A stretch of DNA of 64,000 nt, from NCBI GenBank assembly GCA_963580455.1, contig OY756957.1:20873001-20937000 (forward strand), read 5' to 3'. The translations under genes and the position numbers were made by a program. The DNA is from Euonymus europaeus. Taxonomy: Eukaryota > Streptophyta > Magnoliopsida > Celastrales > Celastraceae. The number at the start of each line of letters is the position of its first letter. Position 1 is the first letter of the stretch. Positions 21,015 through 33,611 of the stretch are shown piece by piece. The notes below the pieces were generated by a model. The model ran no database searches. It saw nothing but the letters and a program-made list of their open reading frames with translations, and had not been told where the DNA came from.

Positions 21015-24000
21015 TCAAGGTGCATCAATCAATCCTAATGCATCTCTTAATTTTATAAACCTATCCTTAGCTAATGGTTTTGTAAACAAATCGACAATAT
21101 TGTGTTCTCCTTCAACATGTTCAAGAACAATGTTTCCTTTGGCTACATGATCTCTTATAAAATGATGTCTAATCTCAATGTGTTTGGCTTTTCCATGATG
21201 AACCGGATTCTTAGATAAATGGATTGCACTAATGTTGTCACATTGAATAAGTGTGTTATCAAATGACATATTAAAATCAATCAATTGTTGTTTAATCCAT
21301 AGAATTTGTGCAACACAACTACCTATGGCCATGTATTCGGCTTCGGTTGTACTTAGAGCAACACAAGTTTGTTTCTTTGAAAACCAAGATATAAGCATGT
21401 TCCCTAGGTATTGGCATGTACCACTTGTACTTTTCCTATCGATTCTACAACCTCCATAATCGGCATCACTAAAAGCATGCAAGTCTAATGAGGATTTTCT
21501 ATCATACCATAACCCTAAGGTTGGTGTATCTTTCAAATATCTCAATATCCGCCTAACGGCCGTTAAGTGTGATTCTTTAGGATTATATTGATATCTAGCA
21601 CACATACACACACTAAACATGATATCCGGCCTAGATGCGGTCAAATAAAGCAAACTTCCAATCATAGACCTATACATCTTTTGATCCACCTCTTTGCTTT
21701 TAAGGTCGACTTCTAATTTAGATGTTACCCCCATTGGTGTAGAACATCCTTTAGACAAATCCATACCAAACCTTTTAAGCAAGTCATAAGTGTATTTAGT
21801 TTGACTTATGTGAATCCCATGTGAGGTTTGTCTAATTTGCAATCCTAGAAAATATGTTAACTCACCCATCATAGACATTTCAAATTCACTTTTCAAGCAC
21901 ATAGCAAATTCATCACACATTAATTCCAAAGTAGCACCAAATATAATGTCATCCACATATATTTGCACAATCAACAAGTCATCACCTTTGCATTGAGTAA
22001 ACAAAGTATTATCAATACTACCACAAGAAAAATAATTTTCTAACAAGAATTTACTAAGTCTCTCATACCATGCCCTAGGTGCTTGCTTTAAGCCATACAA
22101 TGCTTTGTCTAATTTATAAACATGATTAGGGTATTCTTTAAATTCAAAACCCGGAGATTGTTTAATATACACTTTCTCATTTATCACACCATTCAAGAAA
22201 ACACTCTTAACATCCATTTGAAAAAGTTTAAAACCCTTATAGCATGCAAAAGCTAATAAAAGTCTAATAGCCTCCAACCTTGCAACCGGTGCAAAGGTTT
22301 CTTCATAATCTATACCCTCTTCTTGACAATAACCTTGAGCTACTAGCCTAGCCTTATTCCTAGTCACTTCACCATTCTCATTCATCTTATTTCTAAACAC
22401 CCATTTGGTTCCAATAATGGTGTGGTCTCTAGGTTTTGGAACAAGTGTCCAAACCTTGCTTCTTTCAAATTGTTCAAGTTCTTCTTGCATAGCAAAAATC
22501 CAATCTTCATCAATTAAAGCATCTTTTACATTCTTAGGTTCTATCATAGATATTATAGCATAAAGATTTAAAGGATGAGAGTTGACCGTCGAATTCAATC
22601 TTGATCTTGTTTGAATGCCTTTTGAGAAGTCTCCAATGATAAGGTCTTTAGGATGCATGTGTTTTTCCTTCTGTTGAAGCCTATTTGCTTGATTATTAGA
22701 GCTTCCCGATTGTATATCATTATCATGCTCATCATGATCTTCATTATTAGACATAGGTTCCACTTGGTTTTCTTGATTTGATGTAGCATCATTTGAGATT
22801 TCCATCTCCTTCAAGCTTCCCACCAATAAATCATCACCCTCTTTTATTTGTAGATCATGGCCACCATTAGAGTGTGAACTCTTTGGATGATCTAGCCCTT
22901 CAAAACCTGAAATTTCTTCTTCTACAAGCACATTTGGATCAAGTGAAAACATATCATCGAATTTAACATGCACACTTTCTTCCACAACCTTAGACTTATC
23001 ATTAAAAACTCTATAAGCTCTAGAATGAGTAGAATAACCAAGAAATATACCAATTTCACTCTTAGCATTAAACTTATCAAGATTGTCTTTTGTATTCAAA
23101 ATATAGCATTTACAACCAAACACTCTAAAATAGTCAACTTTAGGCTTCTTAGCATACAAGAGCTCATATGGAGTCTTTTTTAAAATCTTTCTAATAGACA
23201 ACCTATTAGAGACATAACATGCATTATTTATAGCTTCGGCCCAAAAGTGTTTAGGTAAGGCATATTCAAGCATCATGGTTCTACCTAACTCTTGTAGTGT
23301 CCTATTTTTCCTTTCAACAACTCCATTTTGTTGTGGTGTTCTAGGTGCACTAAAATTATGTGTAATACCATAAGAGTCACATAAAACATCAAATCCATAG
23401 TTTTCAAATTCACCTCCATGGTCACTCCTAATTTTGGAAACATGCAATTCATGCTCATTTTGCACTCTTTTAATGAAAGATTTAAACTCATGTAATGCAT
23501 TACTTTTATGAGCTAAAAACAAACACCAAGTAAATCTTCAATAATCATCAACAATAACAAATGCATAATACTTGCCACCTAAACTCTTTGTCCTACTAGG
23601 ACCAAACAAATCAATATGAAATAGTTGAAGTGGCCTAGAAGTAGAAACAACATTTTTTGATTTAAAAGACTCCTTAATTTGCTTACCTTTAATGCAATGT
23701 TCACATATAATTGAATCACCAAACTTCAACTTGGGTAAGCCTTTAACTAATTCTTTTGAACTAAGCTTTCTCAAAGTAGAAACACCTACATGACCCAATC
23801 TTCTATGCCAATGCAACACAACATCATTAGAAGAAATCAAACATGTCATATTATCATTCATAATATTCAAGTCAAGTGCATACATATGACCTATTCTAAC
23901 ACCGGATGTAATGATATTATCATGCTCATCTATAATACAACATTTACCTTTCTTAAAATAAGAATCATATCCTTTATCCGCTAATTGACTAATGCTAAGT

Positions 24001-24191
24001 AAATTAAATTGTAACCTTTCAACCAAAAGACAATCATTTAGAGAAAAGGAACCCTTACCAATCGATCCTATGCCTAGAATCTTTCCCTTGGAATTGTTTC
24101 CAAAAGTGACATAACCATCATTCTTCTTTTCCTTGAATGAAGTAAATAAGGTTTGATCTCCACTCATGTGCCTTGAGCATCCACTATCCAA
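21015..24191 (-). pseudogene. SIRE-type pol: protease, integrase, RT, RNase H, one internal stop
   Basis: Two pieces in the same frame, 24191-23541 and 23537-21015, are separated by a TGA at 23538-23540 in the integrase motif VDDY-stop-RFTW. The first piece has the protease motif LDSGCSRHMSGD, the FNLLSISQL segment, and the pre-integrase HRRLGHVGVS with C-x2-C (EHCIKGKQ). The second has SDHGGEFEN, PQQNGVVERKNRT, RT motifs [21 protein letters not shown] and [10 protein letters not shown], the RNase H SDADYGGC and STTEAEYMA, and the C-terminal DLFTKPL. Apart from the stop, 835 + 217 residues are open, so the damage is recent. Pol is out of frame with gag. Confidence 0.92.
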
Positions 24192-24244
24192 GTACCATTG
24201 GCATGGATTGGATGAAGATTTGAAGCATACCTAATCATGTGAAT

Positions 24245-26242
24245 TCAAAAGACCTTAGGTATCCAAACTTTGGATCCTTGAGGGTTAGATACAATAGCAT
24301 AGACATTTAATTTAAGCACAACACTTTCATAATCAATTTTGTCATCATATTTCAAGCACTTTGGCACCCAAACCTTTTTCAAACTCACTTTCCTCACTCT
24401 AGAGTGTGTGGCCCTAGATGAAGATGCACCACCCAAGGAGTGAGCACCTTTGGCCTTGGCTTTTGAAGCCTTGGCTGAGCCTTGTATAGTCCTTGGAGTT
24501 TTAGTCAAGTCTCCTTTAGGTCTTACAAGCTTAACCGATTCTTCATTTTCACATTTAGAACCATCAAGAGTCATAGCATCATAACCAAGTCCACTCCTAT
24601 CTAAATAATGCCTTTGAGAGGCCAACATTTCATCCAATTTCAAGGAACTCATGGAAAATTTAGACAATTGAGTTTCTAGAAATCTATTCTTTTCTTTTAT
24701 CATATCAAGCTCATGTTGCAAAGAAGTAGCATTGGAAAGCATTACACACTCATGTTCATCCCATGTAACTAATTCTTCTTCTAACTCAAACACTCTAGCT
24801 TTAAGATGATCATAATCATGCATATTTACATTTGAATTTTCAGCCATACAAGCATTCTCATCAAGCATTTGTTTTAAACACTTATTCTCATCAATCAAAA
24901 CATCATGCTCAAGTATCATATCATCATTTTTAGCACATATAGCAACATACTTGGCATTCAACTCTTCAAGTTCACTAACATGCATTTCATCATTTTTCAT
25001 AAGTCTAGCATTTTCTTTCTTAAGTTGTTTGCACTTTCTAAGCAACATACCATGAGAATCACATAAATCATCATAATTGGAATACAATTCATCATAGGTT
25101 AAAGGAGTAGAATCTTTTACCATCTCATCTTGAGAAGATGAGTAAATTTTCTCCTCTTTTTCCTTAAGACAAAAGTGTGCCTTATGCTCCATCTCATCCT
25201 CACTTGATGAGCTTGATGATGAATCATCCCATGTTGCTTTCAATGCCTTCTTCTTCTCTTTGTCTTTTCCCTTGTGATATTTCTTGGATGCTTTGGGGCA
25301 TTCGGCTTGGAAGTGGCCAACCTTGCCACAATTGAAGCAAGATGGCTTCTCTCTTTCCTTCTCCTTTCCCTTGAACTTCCTATTCTTGAATCCTCCTCTT
25401 TTGTTCTTCATAAACTTCTTGAAGTTCTTCACCATCATTGCCATCTCATCATCACTATCCTCATCACTTTCACTACTTGAAGAGTTCTCCTCATCCTTCA
25501 TCTTAGAAGCCATGGCCCTTTTAGGTTTAGTAGTCACGGCTAGGGCAATGCCCTTCTTCCTTTGAGGCTCTTCATCCCCTCTATTCAACAATTTTATCTC
25601 ATGAGTCATCAAACTCCCAATGAGCTTGTCCAACTTCAAAGTCCTCAAGTCTTTGGCCTCCTCGATGGCGGTAACCTTCTCACTCCAATTTCTAGGTAAG
25701 CTCCTTAGAACTTTTTGCACCTTGTCATGCATAGGATAAGGTTTGCCAAGTGCATTCAAATCATTGCATATGCATGTCAACCTATTAAACATGTCACTAA
25801 TGCATTCACCTTCAAGCATTTTAAAAAATTCATACTTTTGCACTAACATGTTAATTTTGCAATCTTTAACTTGACTAGTTCCTTCATGCTTTAATTCTAG
25901 CATTTTCCATATCTCTTGAGCATTAGTACATGCACTAATATGATCATACTCACCCCTAGCTAATGCAATGTGTAACAAGTTAATTGCTTTCTCATTTAAA
26001 CTCACCTTCTTATCATCACTCTCACTATACTCATTTTCATCCTTAGGAACTACCTTATCTCCCTCTCTCTTAGTAGGCATGAATGGTTCATTCTCTATAA
26101 CTCTCCACAAAGCCATGTCCATACTCCTAAGAAAAATTCTCATCCTATTCTTCCAAAAACCATAGTCCTTGCCATCAAAGAACGGTGACCTATTTGATGA
26201 CAAGCTCTCACCATCATGTGGTCTAGTACTAGTGTAAGCCAT
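24245..26242 (-). CDS. SIRE-type gag, coiled-coil with zinc knuckle
   Basis: Open from the likely native start MAYTSTRPHDGE at 26242 to a TGA at 24245-24247 (about 665 residues). The N-terminal copia gag domain (DUF4219/UBN2-like) shows FFDGKDYGFWKNRMRIFL and IWKMLELKHEGTSQVK. A lysine-rich region follows, then the knuckle CFNCGKVGHFQAEC near residue 300, acidic patches and a long coiled coil. An upstream in-frame Met at 26257 is encoded by the foreign 316-bp segment, so I did not choose it. Intact here, but the upstream primer site and LTR end are lost. Confidence 0.88.
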   Translation of the reverse strand: MAYTSTRPHDGESLSSNRSPFFDGKDYGFWKNRMRIFLRSMDMALWRVIENEPFMPTKREGDKVVPKDENEYSESDDKKVSLNEKAINLLHIALARGEYDHISACTNAQEIWKMLELKHEGTSQVKDCKINMLVQKYEFFKMLEGECISDMFNRLTCICNDLNALGKPYPMHDKVQKVLRSLPRNWSEKVTAIEEAKDLRTLKLDKLIGSLMTHEIKLLNRGDEEPQRKKGIALAVTTKPKRAMASKMKDEENSSSSESDEDSDDEMAMMVKNFKKFMKNKRGGFKNRKFKGKEKEREKPSCFNCGKVGHFQAECPKASKKYHKGKDKEKKKALKATWDDSSSSSSSEDEMEHKAHFCLKEKEEKIYSSSQDEMVKDSTPLTYDELYSNYDDLCDSHGMLLRKCKQLKKENARLMKNDEMHVSELEELNAKYVAICAKNDDMILEHDVLIDENKCLKQMLDENACMAENSNVNMHDYDHLKARVFELEEELVTWDEHECVMLSNATSLQHELDMIKEKNRFLETQLSKFSMSSLKLDEMLASQRHYLDRSGLGYDAMTLDGSKCENEESVKLVRPKGDLTKTPRTIQGSAKASKAKAKGAHSLGGASSSRATHSRVRKVSLKKVWVPKCLKYDDKIDYESVVLKLNVYAIVSNPQGSKVWIPKVF

Positions 26243-26247
26243 TTTAT

Positions 26248-26563
26248 CTAACCCCACTAACTACTCTAGGTGGTCAACTATGTCATCGACGTTTCTACAT
26301 ATTCACATCGTTGGTTTCAAAACTGGTCTCACTTGTGGGGAGAAAAAAGAAAGTAAAAGGGTGAGCAGATGACTTAGTAGAGTAAAGAGAATATAATGAA
26401 CGACATTAAGTTGATTTTAAGGAAATGTTTTGTGCAATAATATGCTATCTAACTATGAACATAACACAATTAATAATCATACAATCCAAGTATATATCTA
26501 TCCTACATGGATTGTCGTCCATTACAAATCCATCGATGAACATAGCCACCATCAACATCGACC
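26248..26563. repeat. 316-bp insert copied from the host gypsy LTR
   Basis: Matches 17282-17597 in length and order with about four substitutions, and sits at the inner end of the truncated SIRE 5' LTR, directly before gag. The junctions share short words with the donor edges (CTAACCCC and ATCGACC). Confidence 0.92.
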
Positions 26564-28240
26564 AAAGGTTCACACAAAGTCTCACAAAGATAGAAATAAG
26601 TTTAGGAGAAGCTTTGTGGAAAGTAGCTCAAGAACACTCAAAGAAATACCTTAATGATTTTGGCTTGAAAGTGTGTCTTAGCTTGAGGTTGATGAAGGGA
26701 AGATGATGATAATAATCTCAGCAAATGATGATCAAAAGATCAAGATAAGATCACTCAAAAATTGTAGAATCAAGAACAAAAGCTCTATTGGTAATTTTTG
26801 CTCATAAGTTTTTCCGAGTGTGGAATGAAGCATGACTTTCCTCTTAATTTGTCTCCATTTAATCTTGTCCATTGGATCTTGTTAATCTTCAATCTCAGCC
26901 CTCAATCAACTTATAATCTCTGCCCTTCATCTTCAAAAACGAAATCAATCAACACCCTTGAAAGGCTAGCCGTTATTGACTTTTGGTTAATCTTTGATTC
27001 AAATTTCAAATCTTGGCTCCAAGGTTTGTTTGGATCTTTTGTGCTTCTTGTTAAACTCTTCTTCATGCTTAGAAAGGCTTCAACAATCAACCAAACAACC
27101 CTTGCAAGGCACACACGAAATTCCCCCCAAAATACTTGAAAACAAGAACATAATAGTACATGGTGATGTGGACAATTTTCCTCCAAGTGTTTTGGCTCCA
27201 ATCTTTTTCATTTGATTTCAAATGAATCCAATGCTTCTAAAACTCACTCCAAAGGCTCCTAAGGCTTTCTAGAAGGGTTATGACCGAGCTCCTACTCCAA
27301 ATAAATCATCCAACATTAATTCAACTTAGTCTAACCCATGGAAGGTCAATTTGAGGAATTTAGGCTATTTTGGATAAGAATGGGTTGCACCAATTTAAGT
27401 CTTCTTCACTCCAAATTTGGTCAAATTTCTCAATAAATATGTCTTAGACTATTTCCTAAATAAATCCTTCAATGTAGCTCACATAATCTCAATTGCTCCC
27501 AAATAGGGTTTCCTAGGGGATTTCGGGTTCTAAGTGCCTAAACAATGAAACCTCAATACTCCATGACCATTTCACATCCTCAATTAATGTCCCAAATAAG
27601 TGTATAATTTGTACCTACAAATAAATGAGTGATAGAACACTCCAATGTTGCTTGTAAGCTCAAAGAGCTTGAATGCTTGCACTTGGGTTAACCAATATGA
27701 TATAAGCTCAATAAAATTCAAGTAAGCACATGATAAATCAATTTATATATATAATAATGTGCATACAAAAATTTCACTTATAATTGAGGTCGTTTGGTCA
27801 TTCAATTTGATCATGCAAATCTCAACTAGGCTAGTTTCACAACTACACTAGTGAATTAATTTCAACTGACAAATTGAACATGATAGACTTAAAATTGACC
27901 TGACAATATTTCACAATTAAAAATTCCAGAGTGTCTTAAATAATTTTCAAAACAAGAATCAAGTCAATCAGAGATCATATGAATAAGTTATAACAATTCA
28001 ACCAACGTGTGCACAGTGTGATGTTTGAACAATTTTTGTAGTGCGAAAATGAACAAGTCCAAAATCATCAAATTCATATCAAATATGATCAAACATGATT
28101 CCAAAGATATATAATGAAGCTTAAATTTGTAGAGAAAATACATTTCATGATTCATCCAAATTCATCCAAAGATAAGCACAATCAAATAGTTCAATACGTA
28201 TTTTGCATCAAAACAGAAATGTAGGACATATGGTCCAACA
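26564..28240 (-). repeat. Truncated 5' LTR of the SIRE-type element
   Basis: 1677 bp matching 18881-20544, ending GGTCCAACA at 28240 beside the TAAAC duplication. The part equivalent to 18057-18880 is missing. Confidence 0.88.
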
Positions 28241-28245
28241 TAAAC

Positions 28246-29181
28246 ATGAAGAATAATTGGGTAAGAAATCACTTACCTTTTTGTCCAAGCAATGCTGTAA
28301 ATCAAAAGTTTCCAAATTTTAGGGTTTTGGTCTCCTTCCAAAACCTAACAATTTACAATTCCCAAGACCATTTCAATGCATCCATAATTCCCATTTCACA
28401 CATCAAAAGACAAATAATTCAAGAAACCTTTGTCTTTCTCTCTCTAGGAATTTCCAGTCTCAGTTCTCAAGCTTGAAATCCCTCTAATCAAAATAAAATC
28501 TAACAAATATATACAATAATAAGTATAAGTCAACCTATTTGAACTCCATTATCTCAAATAATCAAGTTTTAAGCCCAAACCTACAAAACCCTAGTTTTCC
28601 TAAAGTCATAGAACTTACCTCAAAGACTCAAATCCTTCTTGAATCTTGGTAGCCACTCACAAATCTTCAAAATTCAAGACAAATCTACAAGAAATCCACT
28701 CTCTAGTTGTCCATTCCTTCTGTATCTTCTTTCTCTCTCTTGATAGAACCTAGAAAATACTATTGCTCTATTTGTTATTTTGGATTTATGATCATAGATG
28801 GAAATACAACCCGCGCCTAGGCACCCAATTCTCTGTTTTTATCATGCTGGACCCCGTGTTGTGCCTTGGCGCGACCATGAGTACGCCTAGGTGCTCTTCA
28901 CCTAAACCACTAGATTGGGTGCTTTTTTGAGCGCCTGGTCCTTCATGCCTAGGCACCACACTAGGCATGCTTTTGGTGTGGCCAACACATGCCTAGGAGC
29001 TCTTCATGTCATCCTTCCCCTATGACAAAACTGGCCTAGGCCCCTCTTGCCGTGACATGGCGCATGCCTAGGCCACCTGCGCCTAGACGTGTACAAAATG
29101 GCACTTAGGCGCTCTTTTTTATTTTTTCATTTATTATTATACATATTTTAAATGGGTTTATTTTTGGATCAGAGTATTACA
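28246..29181 (-). repeat. 3' LTR of the large gypsy element, inner part
   Basis: Continues the LTR interrupted at 18056. On the minus strand it starts TGTAATACTCTGATCC at 29181, beside the polypurine tract. It carries about nine GCCTAGG-type words between 28810 and 29115, shared with the right-hand LTR of the element (51310-51615). Confidence 0.82.
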
Positions 29182-29198
29182 TCCACTCCCCCTTAAAG
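29182..29198 (-). promoter_or_regulatory. Polypurine tract of the large gypsy element
   Basis: Minus-strand CTTTAAGGGGGAGTGGA, ending exactly at the LTR start. Confidence 0.8.
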
Positions 29199-29281
29199 TA
29201 ATTTTTCCTAGAAATTAAATAAACATATTTGAGTTGACGAACAAACCCGAGTACTTCTCCCTCACTTTTCAAACAAGTTCC

Positions 29282-31152
29282 CAAGTCGCTTTTTCCACAC
29301 TGTGATACATTCACATGACTTTTATGAGAGGGATCACACTCAATCTCGTGCTCTCCTGTTGGTCCAGAATCCTCACTGGTTGAAGAGTATAACTCTCATC
29401 TTTCTCAACTTCCAATGTAGTCCAATTCAACACATGTGATAAATTCGGCTCGTATTTTTGAAGCATCAATACATGGAATATGTTGTGAACTGTCGTCAAC
29501 TTTGGTTGAAGTGCCAAACGGTATGCCACCGGTCTCACAAGCTCAAGAATTTCAAACTGTTGGCACCATACTCAAACAGGCCCAAAAATTTCAGCCCATG
29601 ATGTTTAAATCATACCAGCCCAAGTAGATGAGGTTTTATGACGAGAGAAACTGGCCCAAGAGATTAGCCTATGAAGAAAGAGTGGACAAGATCAAGTAAG
29701 AAGAGTCCAAATTTAGCAAGAAGTTTGTAAAAAGTGGCCCTAAAAATGTGAAGAAGTAGTTTATCAAGAGTTCATGGGAAATGTGGCAGCTCAAGGAGAA
29801 ACGGTTGGTACCAAGGTAATGGCCAATCACGGTTTGGCAGTTCAGTTTGTGCCCAAGGAAACAGGAAGTAATGGCAGCAAAGTGGGATGAGGAACCAGGG
29901 AGGGTGAAAAAGAGGACTTTAAAAGAGGTGGTTATAGGGGGGATCAAGGGATGATCAACAACATGTCACAAAAAAAACTCAACAAGAAAATAGCACAAGA
30001 CATCAAACCAGAGTAGAGAATACTCTCGAGCTTTTCAGCAATTTTTGTAAATTAACTACTAATTTGATAGGATTCTTTTGACTTTGAACTATTACTATCA
30101 AGTATGAATACCAACCATCGTTGTTTGAATTCATGCTTGGTGCCATATTCTATTTGTTTCTTATAATCTCAACAAAGCGCACTTCAGTGCCGTTGGGGAA
30201 CTTAAGATTACTAAGGTCCCAAGGTAATCTACACTTTCCTTTGATTTAGTTAGCTAGTAATTGGTGTAATTTGATCGTTCTAGAGTTTGAGATAGTTTAA
30301 TCTCTAGCACACCTACAATACAACACCATTTTTGGGCCAACACAAATGAACACATAAACCGTGATGCCAACTTCCCTTGCTTATTGTACCACTGAATATC
30401 GCTTCTCAGACTAACTTTTAGAAAACCTTGTCACCAACTGTGAACACCAATGTTCTTATCCTCTTGTCAGTTTATGACTTATGTGGACTCTGAGCGGTAA
30501 GTAGTCGCTTTTTGGTCTCATCGACTTGCTCTCCTGCTTCTTTGACCATATATGGTCCCGACACTACCTTCTCACTAACCTAGGTCTAACACGAGGGAGA
30601 CAAGTGCAAGTATTGGTCCTAACTACCTCCAAAATCCACCACACAACACGAAACATATCGTCCATAATTTGAACGATTATCTCAATCTGCCCATCGCTCA
30701 ATGGATGATATGCCATAATGAAATCAGGCTTCGTACCAAGTCCCTCTTGCAAACTACTCCAAAATCTACCTGTGATCAATGGGTCTCGGTCTAAATTGAT
30801 AGAAAATGGTACCCCGTGAAGTATGACTATTTCTTTCATAAATAAATTGCTCAAAGACTCAAGCTAATCCATTTTGTTTATCAGTAGAAAATACGCTGAC
30901 TTGCTTCAATCTATCCATAATCACCCAAATTGTGTCATGGCGCCGCTTAGTCATCTGTAATGCCGTCACAAAGTCCGTCCTAGTTCTCTCAATCTTCCAT
31001 TGTGCAATTGGTAGGGGTTGTAAAAACCTTGCTAGTCTCTGATGCTCTACCTTCACTTGTTGGCAAGTCAAACACTTCGCTACAAACCTAGCCACGTCAG
31101 CCTTCATGCCTTTCCACCGTAAGTTTCTTTTTAAGTCTTGATACATCTTCAT
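29282..31152 (-). pseudogene. Gypsy integrase and C-terminal region, interrupted by a solo LTR
   Basis: On the minus strand from 31152: an integrase zinc-binding part with CLTCQQVKVEH, a DFVTALQ catalytic start, the DRDPLITGRFW segment (Asp in the DDE core), then HPLSDGQIEI. After the 785-bp solo LTR the frame resumes near 29557 with LELVRPVAYRLALQP and VFHVLMLQKYEP, the integrase C-terminal signature of Tekay/Del chromoviruses. It ends near 29311 with RILDQQE. Frameshifts separate the pieces. Confidence 0.8.
29558..30342. mobile_element. 785-bp solo LTR (copia-like ends) in the gypsy pol
   Basis: Ends TGTTGGCACC and GGGCCAACA are the usual copia LTR termini. The insert cuts the integrase C-terminal region, whose frame resumes on each side. 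Flanks CAAAC (29553-29557) and CAAAT (30343-30347) are a 4/5 match to a target duplication. No coding sequence inside is supported. Confidence 0.75.
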
Positions 31153-32420
31153 ACCCCTGAATTCATAGCAACCAAGAATGGTGTGCTTCCTTCAAGATTT
31201 CCTATTGTAACTGTGTATCATTGGGCACTACAAGTCTTCCCGTGAACCTCACGCCTCTATCATTCCCTCGAACCCATCAATAATCTTCCTCAAATACATC
31301 AAATGTCGGCTCACCATTCTATGCATCTATGACATGCTATATCATCATCGGCCTCGAAGTCATGCTACCCAAATACACCATATCTTCCAAAAGTTGCAAT
31401 TCTTAGCCAAATTGATTGATCGTTTCCACAACCCAAACCGACCCCGGATGCTTCACAATACACCTGGTAGCCCATGTTTCTCTCTAAAACTACTAACACT
31501 AGTGAGGATGTTAATCTTCTCTTCAACTCCTCGAACAATGCTTTACTTTCGTCAATCCACATAAACGGTGTACCAATTCGCATAAGTTGCGTCTTGGGTG
31601 TGACGGTATGCAAAAAATTATAAATGATCCTTCGATAGTAGCCTGCCAACTCTAAGAAACTCTAGATCCGCCACATTTTAGGCCTTGCCCAATTTAACAC
31701 TGACTTAGCCTTAAAGTAATCAACTGCAATGCCCTCTTGAGTGATCACGTGACCTAGGAACTTCACCTTTGTAGCCCAAAATTCACATTTACTGAACTTG
31801 GCATACAACTAATTTTCTCTCAAAGTCTATAACACCGTCCTCAAGTGCTCCTCCACGGTAGGAGAATAGATCAAGATGTCGTCAATAAACAACAACTCAA
31901 ACTTATCCAAAAATAGAAGAAAAACCCTTTCCATCAAGTACATGAATATCGCTAGAGCATTTTTCAACCCAAACAATATTATTAGGAACTCATAATGCTC
32001 ATACTGAGTCTTAAATTCCATCTTCGCAATATCCTCATCCTTGATCCTCAACTGTTGACACCCAACGCAAGTCAAGCTTAGATAAATGTCGAGCACCTCT
32101 TAATTAATCAAACAAACCATTTATCCTAGACAACGGATACTTGTTCTTCATAGTAACCTTGTTCAGTTACCTATAATTGATACACATCCTTAATGAGCCA
32201 TCTTTATTCTTTATAAATAATATTGGGGCTCTCCACAAGGACACACTCGACCTAATAAAATCCAAGTCTTGTAGCTCTTCTAATTGAGTCATCAATTCCT
32301 TCTACTCTGCCGGATCCATCCGATACGTTAAAATCAAAATTGGTTTGGTGTTAAGATACAACTTGATAGAAAAGTCGATTTCCCTCTACCCCAAGGATTA
32401 CATCAAAATCCTTGAAATCT
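31153..32420 (-). pseudogene. Gypsy reverse transcriptase and RNase H remnant
   Basis: On the minus strand near 32050-31840: KTQYEHYEFLIILFGLKNA, then LLFIDDILIYS with both catalytic Asp retained. Near 31650-31400: MAGYYRRII and the thumb-connection region into RNase H (VYCEASGVGLG). Several stops and frameshifts separate the pieces. Confidence 0.78.
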
Positions 32421-33606
32421 AACACATAGAAGTTGGCTTTTAGAGACACCTCGTCATACTAACACTCATAACCAAATGTTGTACCTTCCAATGAGGTAAA
32501 GTGGCCAAATGGCATGGATATCGTAAACAAGTGTCTTATCAATAAGATTTCGAACTCCAATGCACGTGCAATGAACTAGTAACAAAAGAAGATGTAGCTC
32601 TTGAATCAAATAACACCTTTCCCCAACAGTTTGAAATAAGAAAGGTACCTTCGATGAAGTTTTGATGCTCAGAAGCCTCCTAATGTCCCAATGAGAATGC
32701 TCGTCCATGGGTCAATGTTGTTTGCAGCTAAAGGTTATGCTGCCGAGAGCCACCTCGCCCCCTCCCTCCTGATGGAGCTGTAGAAAAGACAACTAGAATA
32801 GGTACTGGAGGTGGTAGTCCTGGTGCTTGTATCGGTTGTGTTCCACCACTGGTCTATAGGCATTCATTCCTATTATGGCCTATCAAACCATAACCAAAGC
32901 ACTTTAGTCCAGTAGTTATGCACTGGTTCTTCTTATGACCCTCATTTCTGCACTAATAACATGTAATCTTGCCACACTGTGGCCTCAAACCCTTGCCACG
33001 GTCTCCTTTCTATGTGAAGGAGTTGGTCTTTTGTCTCTTCTAACCACTTCATTCCCTCACTTCCACCAGCTACTATAGCTATATGGCTCTTCTGCATGTC
33101 CCAATATTGATGGGAGTTGCGCTTTGCTCTCTCAAGCTTTAAAGCCATGTCTACCGCTTTATCATATGTCTTCACCCGATAAACGATCATCATCTTATTG
33201 ATGCTTTGCATCAATCCATCATAGTACTTCTCTGTCTTACTCTCATCGTTATGAGCAAATTTATTCCCAAACATGTACAACTCTTAATACAATTTAGTGT
33301 ACTAAGACATCATCATGTCTAGTGTTTGTACAACCTTAAGGTATTATTCGGCCTTGTCTGACAGAAAAGTTTAGGGCACAAATTTTTGCATAAGCTGCTC
33401 CTCTAAGGTAATAGAAGATTAGCTTCACTCTTCTGTCATCAGGTATAACCAAAGTATCAAATATTTGGCCTAGCTCATGTAGCCACTCCTCGACCTCTAA
33501 TCCCTCCCCCTCTTTTAAAAATATTGGGGGATTTATTTAATGCAGCTGATCCACTTCAAATATCTCTCTACTTAGTCTCTCTCGTCTCAGTACTAGCTTC
33601 GGAAGC
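32421..33606 (-). pseudogene. Gypsy gag and protease remnant
   Basis: Between about 33600 and 32940 the minus strand has the gypsy gag segment, with SREIFEVDQLH near the 33606 edge and KTYDKAVDMALKLERAKR near 33170. A zinc knuckle follows around 32940, decayed. Protease pieces run to about 32470. The gag N-terminus continues at 50150-50424, on the far side of the forward gypsy insertion. Confidence 0.68.
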
Positions 33607-33611
33607 TTCAC

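Larger units (their letters stand above)
18057..28240 (-). mobile_element. SIRE/Maximus-type Ty1/copia element in the gypsy 3' LTR
   Basis: A minus-strand element flanked by perfect 5-bp duplications TAAAC (18052-18056, 28241-28245). The plus-strand ends are TGAAATCAC and GGTCCAACA. It has long LTRs, a gag with CCHC knuckle and coiled-coil tail, and a nearly continuous pol. The 3' LTR is 18057-20544 (2488 bp). The 5' LTR keeps only its outer 1677 bp (26564-28240). The LTR inner end, primer site and leader are missing and replaced by a 316-bp copy of the host LTR. Hand comparison of the last ~500 bp of the LTRs finds about 16 differences (about 3%). The element cannot prime normally and is not autonomous. 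Confidence 0.9.
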
